Shown: positions 18,720 through 27,632, counted from the first letter of the stretch. The stretch: 64,000 nt of DNA from Chitinophaga sp. (GCF_019236475.1 NZ_JAFAIX010000013.1:248001-312000), one strand, 5' to 3'. Program-made: numbers and translations. The notes: generated from the sequence alone by a model not told the origin.

Positions 18720-20438
18720 TTATTTCTTAATGATGTACCAGGTATCTTTACCGTTAGATTGAACGGTAATGAAAGTCCAGTCATTGTAGATGGTGTAAGT
18801 AGAACCACCTTCGATATTATCGCCTGCACCAGCAAGTTTTACGGTGATATCGTTATCTATGTTACCGAAGAGAGCAGAAGCACCTTTTTTGATAACATAA
18901 GTACGGCCAGGACAAGTATTAGCCGCAGGCAGTGTAATATTAGTCTGAGCAGCAGACTTAACCACTACAGTATAATCTTGGTCAGTCAGGGTGTAAGAGC
19001 TGATTACTTCTTTGAAAGCCATCGCTACGGAACCTTGTACTTGGAGCGTAGAGGTAGCAGGAGTAGGAGTAGGAGTAGTAACACCAATTAAGGCTTTGTC
19101 TCTCACGGAAATAGCTGCATCGAAGTCTTTCTGACCACCGATAGTTTGTTGTCCATTGGTTACCAGACCACCTGCATTAGCTTTATCAGCATAAGGAATA
19201 TTGACAGTTACTTTATTAGCATTCCCATCATATGCAATAGCTACGTTAGTGGTACCGTAGTGTGCAGTATCATAAGTAGGTGGAGTGAAAGCGCTAGCTG
19301 GTAAAGTTTTCTTTACTACTTTATTGGTAGCATCGAGGATCAGTACGCTATTATCAGCAGCATTCGTGCTGGTCAGTACACCCGGTAAGGTTACATCTTT
19401 TACGATGGTAGCGTTGCCAGAAGCGATCAGGTCACCATTTACAGTAGCGTTTTTAGTTACTGTGATGTTGTTGCTGAAGTTACCGTCGCCGTTGGTTACA
19501 TCCAGACCAGATTGTGCAGTGATTTTATCCAGGAAAGATTTTTCACCCGCGAAAACCTGGTTACCGATAGAGATACCACCCGGATGTGTATCATCAGCAG
19601 CGGTCAGGGAGAGTCTTTTGCTACCAGGAACGCTTGTACTATCGATCGTGATACCACCTGCGCTAGGAAGATTACTGAAATTAGCTACAACGAGGTATTG
19701 AGAAGTTGAATTGAATTTTTGCCAGTCAGCCAGGGTCAGTAAACCTGCAGAAACAGTACCAGTACCATCTTGGTTAGGGATGTTCAGTTGCAGGTGACCA
19801 GCAGATGGCGCTACAAATTTGTAGGCAACACCGGTTGGAACTTCCAGGTTGAAGTCAGGCGTTTTATCGCCGTTGATACCGAAAGCATCCGTGAATGCGC
19901 TGGTACCGAATTGACGCCAAGAAACGATGCCAGTGGTAGGATCTAACATCATGCCTTTAGTAGCAGTTTGATCTTCCGCAATGTTCTTAATGGTAATACC
20001 ATTAGAAACAGTTACTTTACCGTTATCGATATTGATACCTTCGATGTTGTTACCTTTCAGGACAAAAGGAACGTTGTTGGTAGAACCAATAAATGGACTT
20101 TTGGATGCATCCAATGCGTTACCCAGGATATCCCAGGATTGGCCACCTCTTCCCATAGGTACCCATTTGCCGAGATCACGAACGTACAGACCTTGTTCAC
20201 CTGCTTTAGTCAGGTAGATGATCATACCATTTGGCGGGTTCAAGGTTGTCATTAAAGAAGTGTCCGCGATGCGAGGGAGTAATAGACCCTGTCTGTCAGA
20301 TTCGAGCTCAAGGATCGCAGATTTGTCCACTTTTGTAGGGTTGGTACCTACTTTCAGCTGTGCATTAGCTTGAGATGCTACCATCGCAAGACCACCCAAC
20401 AGCAAACCGCGGACTGCGAATTGTAAAGATTTAGTCAT
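18720..20438 (-). CDS. Secreted beta-rich surface protein with tail-fibre-like C-terminus (paralogue)
   Basis: The 572-residue protein has a signal peptide (LAMVASQANAQ). Its header LKVGTNPTKVDKSAILELES is followed by DRQGLLLPRI and NPPNGMIIYLTKAGEQGLYVRD, nearly the same layout as the next gene downstream. The central part is rich in Thr, Asn and Gly with repeated short beta strands. The end (SYTLTDQDYTVVVKSAAQ, then TNITLPAANTCPGRTYVIKKG and NGKDTWYIIKK) follows the pattern seen at the ends of many phage tail fibres. It is the first gene of the three-gene cluster. No catalytic residues are recognised; adhesion or fibre formation is inferred. Confidence 0.75.
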   Translation of the reverse strand: MTKSLQFAVRGLLLGGLAMVASQANAQLKVGTNPTKVDKSAILELESDRQGLLLPRIADTSLMTTLNPPNGMIIYLTKAGEQGLYVRDLGKWVPMGRGGQSWDILGNALDASKSPFIGSTNNVPFVLKGNNIEGINIDNGKVTVSNGITIKNIAEDQTATKGMMLDPTTGIVSWRQFGTSAFTDAFGINGDKTPDFNLEVPTGVAYKFVAPSAGHLQLNIPNQDGTGTVSAGLLTLADWQKFNSTSQYLVVANFSNLPSAGGITIDSTSVPGSKRLSLTAADDTHPGGISIGNQVFAGEKSFLDKITAQSGLDVTNGDGNFSNNITVTKNATVNGDLIASGNATIVKDVTLPGVLTSTNAADNSVLILDATNKVVKKTLPASAFTPPTYDTAHYGTTNVAIAYDGNANKVTVNIPYADKANAGGLVTNGQQTIGGQKDFDAAISVRDKALIGVTTPTPTPATSTLQVQGSVAMAFKEVISSYTLTDQDYTVVVKSAAQTNITLPAANTCPGRTYVIKKGASALFGNIDNDITVKLAGAGDNIEGGSTYTIYNDWTFITVQSNGKDTWYIIKK

Positions 20439-20978
20439 AGATATACGGATAAAATCGTTAATAAACAGTTTTAAATAGGGACATTGTCTTCTTGCTACAT
20501 TCAGGTTCTTCTTGTGTTTTCCATGTTCACAAAAGGCTTCATAGAAAAACCAGGCATAGGACTACTCGACTATTCTTTAGGTGTTTTCAGTAAGGATCTT
20601 CCTTTTTAAATATTAATATTTTATAAGACAATAGTTAGTAAATACTATGGTTTTATATAATGCAAAAATATACTATCCATCAAGCGGGAAAAATGACATT
20701 ATAATACCATTTTCCTGTTATTGAAACTTCAGCAAATATTTTCTGCGATTATTTCAAACTGGTATGCTCGTACGATCTCTATAAACAATGTACTGGCAAG
20801 CTCTTCGTCATATTACCATTAAATATCACGCGACAAATATAAATATATTTTTCTTTTAATATAAAATTTTTATATAGCATAAAGATGTTATGCGCAGAAA
20901 TATTGGAAATATGAGAAATGAGGGGAGTAAAATTTCATGATATGTAATTAAGGGATTAAATATTTTTAGGTGATTTTG
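20439..20978. other. 540-bp AT-rich gap upstream of the surface-protein cluster
   Basis: No coding region is supported. The gap should contain the promoter of the minus-strand surface cluster. TATATTTG (minus strand, 20834-20841) and TATTTTTG (20663-20670) fit the TAnnTTTG consensus but lack convincing -33 partners. Confidence 0.4.
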
Positions 20979-21062
20979 ATAAGGAAACGGGAGGGACGTC
21001 TGCGACGTCCCTCCCGTTTCCTTATTTTTTTTGTTGGCCCTGCCCAGTGGGGCAGGGCCAAC
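20979..21062. repeat. Two-hairpin repeat element, copy A
   Basis: The first hairpin is a perfect 22-bp stem (20979-21000 with 21004-21025) around loop TGC, and its centre is GACGTCTGCGACGTC. A T-run follows. The second hairpin pairs 21033-21045 (GTTGGCCCTGCCC) with 21050-21062 around AGTG. Copy B at 25539-25612 has the same centre, the same order and different stem arms. The element is not adjacent to a gene end, because clpC has its own terminator at 21300-21332. Confidence 0.75.
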
Positions 21063-21064
21063 AG

Positions 21065-21295
21065 ACAGGAGAGTTATGTCTATTCGTAATATTTTTTTGC
21101 TGAGGGGTGACAGGTACGAGCGTTTGTCTTTTCGTTGTTTTTTCTGCTGATGGGAAGATGCGACGGGTACGAGCGTTTCGTCTTACCGCTGTTTTGAGCC
21201 GATGGAAGGCACTACGGGCAGGAGTGTTTTGTCTTATCGCTGTTTTGGGCCGATGGCCACAGGGAGGAGAGCTTTGTTGGCATTGCGTTTTGGGC
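21065..21295. repeat. Degenerate tandem repeat, about 45-54 bp period, 4-5 copies
   Basis: Units starting near 21065, 21110, 21163, 21214 and 21261 share an ACRGG..GAG head, a GTCTT.(T/C)CGYTGTTTT middle and a G(C/T)YGATGG tail. Adjacent unit lengths are about 45, 53, 51 and 47 bp. The unit resembles the second hairpin of the flanking two-hairpin element. No gene is supported in it. Confidence 0.6.
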
Positions 21296-21299
21296 AAAA

Positions 21300-21332
21300 A
21301 AAAGTGGTCTCTACTGAGTAGAGACCACTTTT
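21300..21332 (-). terminator. Terminator after clpC
   Basis: A 15-bp stem (21300-21314 with 21318-21332) lies around loop TGA, just after the clpC stop. On the minus strand it is followed by a T-run, giving a strong intrinsic terminator. Confidence 0.9.
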
Positions 21333-21351
21333 CGTTTATTCAAAAGAGTTA

Positions 21352-23886
21352 TTACGCTTCTGATTTTTCTGATTTGCTTTTGCTGGAGTTATTTTTCAGG
21401 GTAAAAACCAGTTTTTGGTTTTCCTTGTCCAGGTCAGCAACCAGGATATCGCCATCATGAATATTCATGTTGAGGATTTCTTCTGCCAGTGGATCTTCCA
21501 GGTATTTCTGGATAGCTCTGTGCAGTGGGCGGGCGCCGAATTGTTGATCGTAGCCTTTATCTGCCAGGAATCCTTTGGCTTCTTCTGTCAGTTCCAGGCT
21601 GAAGCCCAGGCTGTTCAGACGTTTCAGCACACTCTGCATAGTGATATCGATGATGGTATAGATATGCTCTTTGGTGAGCTGGTTAAATATAATCACATCA
21701 TCAATTCTATTCAGGAACTCAGGAGAGAAGGTACGTTTCAGTGCTTTTTCGATCACTGCTTTTGTGTTCTCTTCTTCGTTGGTAACGCGGGTAGAGGTGG
21801 TAAAACCTACACCTGCGCCGAAGTCTTTCAACTGGCGTGCGCCGATGTTGGAGGTCATGATGATGAGGGTATTTTTGAAGTCCACCTTACGACCGAGGCC
21901 ATCAGTGAGGATACCATCATCCAGTACCTGCAGCAACAGGTTATAGATATCTGGATGCGCTTTTTCAATTTCATCCAGGAGGATTACGGAGTAAGGTTTA
22001 CGGCGAACTTTTTCAGTCAACTGACCACCTTCTTCATAACCAACATATCCCGGAGGCGCACCGATTAAGCGGCTAACGGAGAATTTCTCCATGTATTCGC
22101 TCATATCTATACGGATCAGTGCATCATCTGAGTCGAACATATAGCGGGCCAGTGATTTGGCAAGCTCTGTTTTACCCACCCCGGTAGGGCCGAGGAAGAT
22201 GAATGTACCGATTGGTTTTTTAGGATCTTTCAGACCGACGCGGTTACGCTGGATGGCTTTGGTGACTTTGCTGATCGCTTCGTCTTGGCCTACTACAGCG
22301 CCTTTGAGGTCTTCACCCATGCGGCGTAATTTATCGCTTTCTGCCTGTACCATCCTTTTCACAGGGATACCAGTCATCATGGATACTACTTCCGCGATAG
22401 CTTCTTCATCAATTGGGTAGCGTTTGTGCTTCACTTCTTCTTCCCACATTGCTTTAGCGCGTTCCAGGTCTTCACCTAGTTTCTTTTCAGTATCGCGCAG
22501 TGCAGCGGCTTCTTCGAAGCGTTGGCTTTTCACTACTTTATTTTTTTCCTGCTTGATATCTTCGATTTGTTTTTCGAGATCGAGGATATTTTGCGGAACA
22601 TTGATGTTTTTCAGGTGTACGCGGGCGCCTACCTCATCCAGTACGTCGATTGCTTTATCTGGGAGGAGACGGTCCGTCATATAACGATCACTCAATTTAA
22701 CGCATGCTTCGATAGCATCGTCTGTGTAGCTCACGTTATGATATTCTTCATAGCGTGGTTTTATGTTATTGAGGATCTGGATGGTTTCTTCCACGCTAGG
22801 TGGTTCTACCATTACCTTTTGGAAACGGCGATCAAGTGCACCATCTTTCTCGATGTACATGCGGTATTCATCGAGGGTAGAAGCGCCGATGCATTGGAGT
22901 TCACCTCTTGCGAGGGCAGGTTTAAAGATGTTAGAAGCATCCAGGGAACCGGAAGCTCCACCTGCGCCAACGATCGTATGAATTTCATCGATAAACAGGA
23001 TAACGTCTCTGTTTTTTTCGAGTTCATTCATGATGGCTTTCATCCTTTCTTCGAACTGACCACGGTACTTGGTACCAGCAACCAGTGCAGCGAGGTCGAG
23101 GCTAACTACGCGTTTATCGAACAGCACGCGGGAAACCTTGCGCTGAACGATGCGGAGGGCGAGGCCTTCCACGATGGCAGTTTTACCCACACCAGGCTCG
23201 CCGATGAGGATAGGATTGTTCTTTTTACGACGGGAGAGAATCTGGGAAACGCGTTCAATTTCCTGTTCACGTCCTACAATCGGGTCTAAGCTTCCGCTTT
23301 CGGCCAGTTTGGTGATGTCTCTACCGAAGTTGTCCAGTACCGGGGTTTTGGACTTAGTGTTTGTCTGTTTGGCTTTGGAGGCATAGCTCTTTCTCTCATC
23401 TTCAAACTCTTCTTCACCCGGATCATCAAATTCTGCTTTCGGATCAGCAGATTTTACAAAGCCTAGTTCGTTTTTAAAAGTATCGTAGTCCACGTCGAAT
23501 TGTTGTAAGATTTGTGTACAAACGTTTTCTTTATTCTTTAAGATAGACAGCATGAGGTGTTCCGTTTCCACGGTGGCGCTTTTGAGGGCTTTGGCCTCTA
23601 GCACGGTCACCCGGATAACTTTCTCTGCCTGTCTGGTCAGGGGCAAACTATTAATGTTTGGAATATTTTTCCCCGTCTTATCTTTCACGGCCAATTCTAC
23701 TTCCTTGCGGAGTTCGTAGAGATCTACGTTCAGCGCCTGCAGAATCTTTATGGCCGTCCCTTCGCCTTCGCGAATTATACCTAACAGCAGGTGTTCAGTA
23801 CCGATGAAATCATTTCCCAAGCGTAAAGCTTCCTCCCTGCTGAACGAAATGATCTCCTTAACTTGCGGTGAAAAATTCTGGTCCAT
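21352..23886 (-). CDS. clpC: ATP-dependent Clp protease ATP-binding subunit ClpC
   Basis: The 844-residue AAA+ unfoldase feeds proteins to ClpP. The Clp N-domain occupies about residues 1-145. A charged linker carries FDDPGEEEFEDERKS. AAA+ domain 1 has Walker A GEPGVGKT at 229-236 and Walker B VILFIDEIHT. A UVR-like coiled segment (VKSQRFEEAAALRDTEKKLG) marks ClpC rather than ClpA or ClpB. AAA+ domain 2 has GPTGVGKTELAKSLA near residue 570 and VILLDEIEKAHPD. The ClpC identity is strong. The gene is monocistronic with its own terminator. Confidence 0.96.
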   Translation of the reverse strand: MDQNFSPQVKEIISFSREEALRLGNDFIGTEHLLLGIIREGEGTAIKILQALNVDLYELRKEVELAVKDKTGKNIPNINSLPLTRQAEKVIRVTVLEAKALKSATVETEHLMLSILKNKENVCTQILQQFDVDYDTFKNELGFVKSADPKAEFDDPGEEEFEDERKSYASKAKQTNTKSKTPVLDNFGRDITKLAESGSLDPIVGREQEIERVSQILSRRKKNNPILIGEPGVGKTAIVEGLALRIVQRKVSRVLFDKRVVSLDLAALVAGTKYRGQFEERMKAIMNELEKNRDVILFIDEIHTIVGAGGASGSLDASNIFKPALARGELQCIGASTLDEYRMYIEKDGALDRRFQKVMVEPPSVEETIQILNNIKPRYEEYHNVSYTDDAIEACVKLSDRYMTDRLLPDKAIDVLDEVGARVHLKNINVPQNILDLEKQIEDIKQEKNKVVKSQRFEEAAALRDTEKKLGEDLERAKAMWEEEVKHKRYPIDEEAIAEVVSMMTGIPVKRMVQAESDKLRRMGEDLKGAVVGQDEAISKVTKAIQRNRVGLKDPKKPIGTFIFLGPTGVGKTELAKSLARYMFDSDDALIRIDMSEYMEKFSVSRLIGAPPGYVGYEEGGQLTEKVRRKPYSVILLDEIEKAHPDIYNLLLQVLDDGILTDGLGRKVDFKNTLIIMTSNIGARQLKDFGAGVGFTTSTRVTNEEENTKAVIEKALKRTFSPEFLNRIDDVIIFNQLTKEHIYTIIDITMQSVLKRLNSLGFSLELTEEAKGFLADKGYDQQFGARPLHRAIQKYLEDPLAEEILNMNIHDGDILVADLDKENQKLVFTLKNNSSKSKSEKSEA

Positions 23887-24188
23887 TGTGAATAAATTAG
23901 ATTAGAAAAACCCTTACGGGGGCATGCTTATACAATAATAACGAATAATTCTGATTTCCCTTGACAGCGTGTCTGCCAGATTGAAGTTATTCCTTTTTTA
24001 CACTCTGGCATCTTACACTTTAATAGTAATATTTATTTTTGTGGTGAAACGGGTACGGGTCTTTTTAAAAATATCTACGAAGAAACAAATGTAATTGTTC
24101 GTTCTCTCCAGGGTATTTTTTCAGGTGGGTGCCCATTATTTAAGTCAGAAATTTGATCTTTACTAAAATATAAAACAATATCCAACGC
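23887..24188. other. Divergent promoter region between clpC and the STAS gene
   Basis: This 302-bp AT-rich gap lies between divergent genes and must carry both promoters. No CIRCE inverted repeat and no clear TAnnTTTG box was found, and no small gene is supported. Confidence 0.45.
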
Positions 24189-24563
24189 ATGAAATTCAAA
24201 ATTGATACCAAAGAAAAAATAGTGGTTTTTTGTCCAGAAATCAATGCTTTGGATGCTAATTTGTCAGCCCCCTTTATCACAACAGCCACTACCCTTCCTG
24301 GATTAGACACCCGCAATCTCATACTGGATTTACATTTGCTAGAAACGGCCGACGACGCAGGGATAGAAGCCATTTTAGCAGTCTATTCACATATGTATGA
24401 CAATAACCGTAGCTGTGCGATTACAGGCATTAACAGTACTTTAACACACCAGTTAAAATCAGCCGGACCTGATAATTTTAATCTGGCTCCTACTATGGCG
24501 GAAGCGATAGACCTGGTGATGATGGAAGAATTGGAGCGCGAATTATTGGATGGATTGGAATAA
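24189..24563 (+). CDS. STAS-domain protein (anti-sigma factor antagonist-like)
   Basis: The 124-residue protein fits a single STAS fold: beta start KFKIDTKEKIVVFCPEINALDA, central LILDLHLLETADDAGIEAILAVY, and a helix-rich acidic tail. In SpoIIAA-type antagonists the phosphorylated Ser lies where this protein has TADDAG. A Ser/Thr there is replaced by Asp-Asp, so classical phospho-switching is doubtful. It is 28 bp before rnz and likely cotranscribed. A regulatory partner is not visible nearby. Confidence 0.75.
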   Translation: MKFKIDTKEKIVVFCPEINALDANLSAPFITTATTLPGLDTRNLILDLHLLETADDAGIEAILAVYSHMYDNNRSCAITGINSTLTHQLKSAGPDNFNLAPTMAEAIDLVMMEELERELLDGLE

Positions 24564-24591
24564 ATTAGCCTCAGGCAAGTAAAAAGAAATA

Positions 24592-25500
24592 ATGTTTGGT
24601 GTAACGATATTAGGAAATAACTCGGCCATCCCAACCCTGGATAGGCACCCAACGGCTCAGATTATTACCTGTAATGATCAGCTGCTGCTGATTGATTGCG
24701 GGGAAGGTACCCAATTGCAGATAGCGAAGTACCGGATCAAACGCGGAAAACTGCGTTATATATTCATCAGTCATTTGCATGGGGATCATTATTTTGGTCT
24801 GATAGGACTGTTGAATACATTGAACCTGATGGGCAGAGTGGATCCGCTCAGTATTTATGCTCCGCCGGAAATGGAACAGATTATTCAGTTGCAGATGGAA
24901 TGTTCCGGAACAGCGCTTCGCTATGAAATTAATTTTGTACCGCTGATGCCGGGGTATAATGGGGTAATTTTGGAAGACAAGGATCTGACGGTAAGCTGTT
25001 TCCCCACACAGCACCGGATTTCCTGTTTTGGTTTTTCTGTAGAATTGCAGAAGAAAAAACGCAAACTCATTCCGGATCAGGCCAAGGCGTATGAAGTGCC
25101 ATCGGCCTATTATGGCAAGTTACAGGATGGGGCCGACTATCTCCGGAAAGACGGAGTGTTGGTAAAAAATGATTGGGTGACCATTCCACCTGAGAAAGGT
25201 AAGCGATATGTTTATTGTGCCGACACGATTTACGATATCAACCTCCTCCCCTATTTGGAAGGTGCGGACCTGATCTATCATGAAACTACTTATTTACATG
25301 AACTGGAGACCAGGGCGGCAGAAAGATTCCATAGTACCACGGTACAGGCAGCCTCTTTGGCAGCAGCAGCTCATGCTAAGCGCCTGTTAATTGGACACTT
25401 CTCTTCCATGTATACAGAACTAGATCAATTTTTAGAGCAAACAAGGCCCGTATTTCCCAATACGGACATTGCTGAAGAGGGAGTGACCTTTTTGGTTTAA
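24592..25500 (+). CDS. rnz: Ribonuclease Z (tRNA 3' processing endonuclease)
   Basis: RNase Z is a zinc-dependent metallo-beta-lactamase-fold nuclease that trims tRNA precursor 3' trailers. The 302-residue sequence has the metal-binding FISHLHGDHYFGL (HxHxDH) and later histidines and aspartate in TQHRISCFGF, YCADTIYD and GHFSSMY. Length and motif order match the short bacterial form. Its activity fits the local tRNA-Asp, which has no encoded CCA. It shares an operon with the STAS gene, and a two-hairpin repeat follows. Confidence 0.95.
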   Translation: MFGVTILGNNSAIPTLDRHPTAQIITCNDQLLLIDCGEGTQLQIAKYRIKRGKLRYIFISHLHGDHYFGLIGLLNTLNLMGRVDPLSIYAPPEMEQIIQLQMECSGTALRYEINFVPLMPGYNGVILEDKDLTVSCFPTQHRISCFGFSVELQKKKRKLIPDQAKAYEVPSAYYGKLQDGADYLRKDGVLVKNDWVTIPPEKGKRYVYCADTIYDINLLPYLEGADLIYHETTYLHELETRAAERFHSTTVQAASLAAAAHAKRLLIGHFSSMYTELDQFLEQTRPVFPNTDIAEEGVTFLV

Positions 25501-25538
25501 AACGGCAAATAAAGGCTTTAAAAGAAGCTTTATCATAA

Positions 25539-25612
25539 AAAAGGGAATGACGTCTGCGACGTCATTCCCTTTTTATCTTTTTCGTCGTTTCTGGCTAGCG
25601 GGCAGAAACGAC
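25539..25612. repeat. Two-hairpin repeat element, copy B (also rnz/dapA terminator)
   Basis: The first hairpin has a 16-bp stem (25539-25554 with 25558-25573) around TGC, centred on GACGTCTGCGACGTC. A T-rich spacer follows. The second hairpin pairs GTCGTTTCTG (25584-25593) with CAGAAACGAC (25603-25612). It lies between the convergent rnz and dapA genes and can serve as a bidirectional terminator. Copy A is at 20979-21062. Confidence 0.75.
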
Positions 25613-25627
25613 AGGACTATTTTAAAA

Positions 25628-26503
25628 TTAATATTTACTGAGATAATCTCCGATTTGCTGATAGATGCCATCTGTTACAGGCACTACTGGCAGGCGGAAA
25701 TAGTTTTCCAGGATACCTTTATGGGCCAGGAAAGCCTTTATACCAGCAGGATTATTTTCACAGAACATCAGGTCGAAACCTTTCTGCATCTTGTTATTCA
25801 GGATGCGTGCACCTGGGTAATCGTTATTGAGGGCAGCGTTTACCATTGCGGAGAAATCCGTTGCAAAGTAGTTGGCTGCTACGGAAATAACACCATCCAT
25901 GCCGCATGCCAGTTGAGCAAGGGCCAGGGCGTCGTCTCCGCTGACAACGATAAAGTCTTTTGGTTTATCGCGGAGGATCTGCATGCATTGGATCATATCG
26001 CCGGAAGCTTCCTTCATGGCTACGATATTCTCTACTTCGTGCGCCAGGCGCAGGGTTGTATCTGCCGTCATATTACGACCGGTACGACCAGGAACGTTAT
26101 AAAGGATGATAGGCTTAGGAGAAGCTGCTGCGATTGTTTTATAATGCTGGTAGATACCTTCCTGAGTAGGTTTGCTGTAAAAAGGCGCCACGCTGAGGAT
26201 AGCTGCTGCTTCATCCAGCTTTGTGGATTCCAGCAGTTTTACTACGTTCTTCGTGTTATAATCGCCGACACCCACCACTACAGGCACCCGCTTCGCTACT
26301 TTTTCAAAGGTGAACTTTATCAAATCCAGCTTTTCTTCTGAAGAAAGTGTTGGTGTTTCCCCTGTTGTACCGAGTGTTACAACGTAGTCCACTCCGCCTT
26401 CAATCACATAGTTGATCAGCTTTTCCAAAGCGATCCAGTCTATGCTTTCATCTGCTTTAAAGGGTGTAACCAAAGCTACCCCGGTGCCTCTTAATTGTTC
26501 CAT
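25628..26503 (-). CDS. dapA: 4-hydroxy-tetrahydrodipicolinate synthase
   Basis: DapA condenses pyruvate with aspartate semialdehyde in lysine and diaminopimelate synthesis. The 291-residue sequence has GTGVALVTPFKADESID, the GTTGETPTLSSEE substrate loop, YNVPGRTGRNM with the conserved Tyr, and VAMKEASGD with the Schiff-base Lys. Full length, ATG start. It lies downstream of accA on the same strand with an intrinsic terminator between them, so it is probably transcribed separately. Confidence 0.95.
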   Translation of the reverse strand: MEQLRGTGVALVTPFKADESIDWIALEKLINYVIEGGVDYVVTLGTTGETPTLSSEEKLDLIKFTFEKVAKRVPVVVGVGDYNTKNVVKLLESTKLDEAAAILSVAPFYSKPTQEGIYQHYKTIAAASPKPIILYNVPGRTGRNMTADTTLRLAHEVENIVAMKEASGDMIQCMQILRDKPKDFIVVSGDDALALAQLACGMDGVISVAANYFATDFSAMVNAALNNDYPGARILNNKMQKGFDLMFCENNPAGIKAFLAHKGILENYFRLPVVPVTDGIYQQIGDYLSKY

Positions 26504-26523
26504 GACTGTGTTTACGAAAAAAC

Positions 26524-26558
26524 AAAATTAGAATTTCGGAGGCCGAAATTCTAATTTT
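26524..26558 (-). terminator. Terminator after accA
   Basis: A perfect 16-bp stem (26524-26539 with 26543-26558) lies around AGG. On the minus strand it follows the accA stop and is followed by TTTTGTTTTTT. It separates accA from dapA. Confidence 0.9.
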
Positions 26559-26582
26559 TTATCGTGTTCTCTAAATTATTTT

Positions 26583-27536
26583 TTAATGCTCCTCGTAAAA
26601 GCCCATGCGGGAGAATTTGTCGATACGCTGTTCAATGCGGGTTTCTGGATCGATGTTCTTCAATTCAGCGAGCGCATCCTTGATACGTTTCTTCAGGATA
26701 TCAGCCATTTCATCCGGGTTTACGTGGGCGCCGCCCAGTGGTTCGCGGATAACGCCGTCTACCAGGCCGAATTGGCTCATGTAGTCGGAAGTCAGTTTCA
26801 GTTCTTCGGCTGCTTTTTCTTTGAAGTTCCAGCTACGCCAGAGGATCGTAGAGCAGTTTTCGGGGGAGATAACAGTATACCAGCTATTTTCCAGCATGAG
26901 TACACGGTCGCCGATACCGATACCGAGGGCGCCACCAGAAGCACCTTCACCGATGATGATACAGATAACTGGTACGCGGAGTTTCACCATTTCGAAGAGG
27001 TTACGGGCGATAGCTTCCGCTTGGCCTCTTTCTTCCGCTTCCAGTCCAGGGTATGCACCGGGAGTGTCGATCAGGGTAACGATAGGTTTGTTGAACCTTT
27101 CCGCGAGTTTCATGAGGCGGAGGGCTTTACGATAACCTTCCGGATTGGCCATACCAAAGTTTCTGAGCTGTCTCATTTTGGTATTGACACCTTTCTGCTG
27201 ACCGATAAACATTACTGTTTCGCCGTCCAGGTCTGCAAAGCCGCCTACCATGGCCTTATCGTCCTTCACATTCCGGTCGCCGTGCAGTTCCACAAAGTTG
27301 GAGCACATCTTTTCGATATACGCCAGAGTATAGGGCCTATCGGGATGACGACTGAGCTGCACTCTCTGCCAAGCGGTCAGATGATCGTAAATCTCCTGGC
27401 GGGTAGTTACGATCTTAGATTCATACTCCTTAACGGTAGCTGAAACATCTACACCTGACTTTTCACCATTCTCCTTCAACTTGGCCAGCTGCTCATATAA
27501 ATTCTCGATAGGTTTTTCGAAATCCAGGAATTGCAT
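26583..27536 (-). CDS. accA: Acetyl-CoA carboxylase carboxyltransferase subunit alpha
   Basis: AccA, with AccD, transfers carboxyl from carboxybiotin to acetyl-CoA to make malonyl-CoA for fatty acid synthesis. The 317-residue sequence has the N-terminal FEKPIENLYEQLAKL, LSRHPDRPYTLAYIE, FVELHGDR, TLIDTPGAYPGLEAEERGQ and the oxyanion-forming GEGASGGALGIGIGDRVLML. Full length, ATG start. accD is not in the window, as is common in Bacteroidota. A strong terminator follows. Confidence 0.96.
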   Translation of the reverse strand: MQFLDFEKPIENLYEQLAKLKENGEKSGVDVSATVKEYESKIVTTRQEIYDHLTAWQRVQLSRHPDRPYTLAYIEKMCSNFVELHGDRNVKDDKAMVGGFADLDGETVMFIGQQKGVNTKMRQLRNFGMANPEGYRKALRLMKLAERFNKPIVTLIDTPGAYPGLEAEERGQAEAIARNLFEMVKLRVPVICIIIGEGASGGALGIGIGDRVLMLENSWYTVISPENCSTILWRSWNFKEKAAEELKLTSDYMSQFGLVDGVIREPLGGAHVNPDEMADILKKRIKDALAELKNIDPETRIEQRIDKFSRMGFYEEH

Positions 27537-27599
27537 AATTTGAATAAATTGGTTAAAGTACGGTGTAAAGATAGTGCTGAAAATTTTTTTTAAAAAAGA

Positions 27600-27632
27600 T
27601 TTGCTAAAATGAAAACTTTGTTGCTATCTTTG
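27600..27632 (+). promoter_or_regulatory. Promoter of tRNA-Asp
   Basis: TTTG (27600-27603) and TATCTTTG (27625-27632) are separated by 21 nt, a near-ideal Bacteroidota sigma-A promoter (TTTG, then TAnnTTTG). Transcription would start near 27639, about 65 nt before the mature tRNA. Confidence 0.75.

Noticed and set aside
21022..21297. Minus-strand frame of 91 codons with repeated KTA-like segments
   Set aside because: It lies in the degenerate tandem repeat, overlaps the hairpin element and the clpC terminator side, has no ribosome-binding context and no protein-like composition beyond the DNA repeat.
21107..21460. Plus-strand frame of 117 codons
   Set aside because: It overlaps the clpC terminator and the 3' end of clpC on the opposite strand; its period comes from the DNA repeat.
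26586..27443. Plus-strand frame of 285 codons antisense to accA
   Set aside because: Shadow of accA; composition not protein-like.
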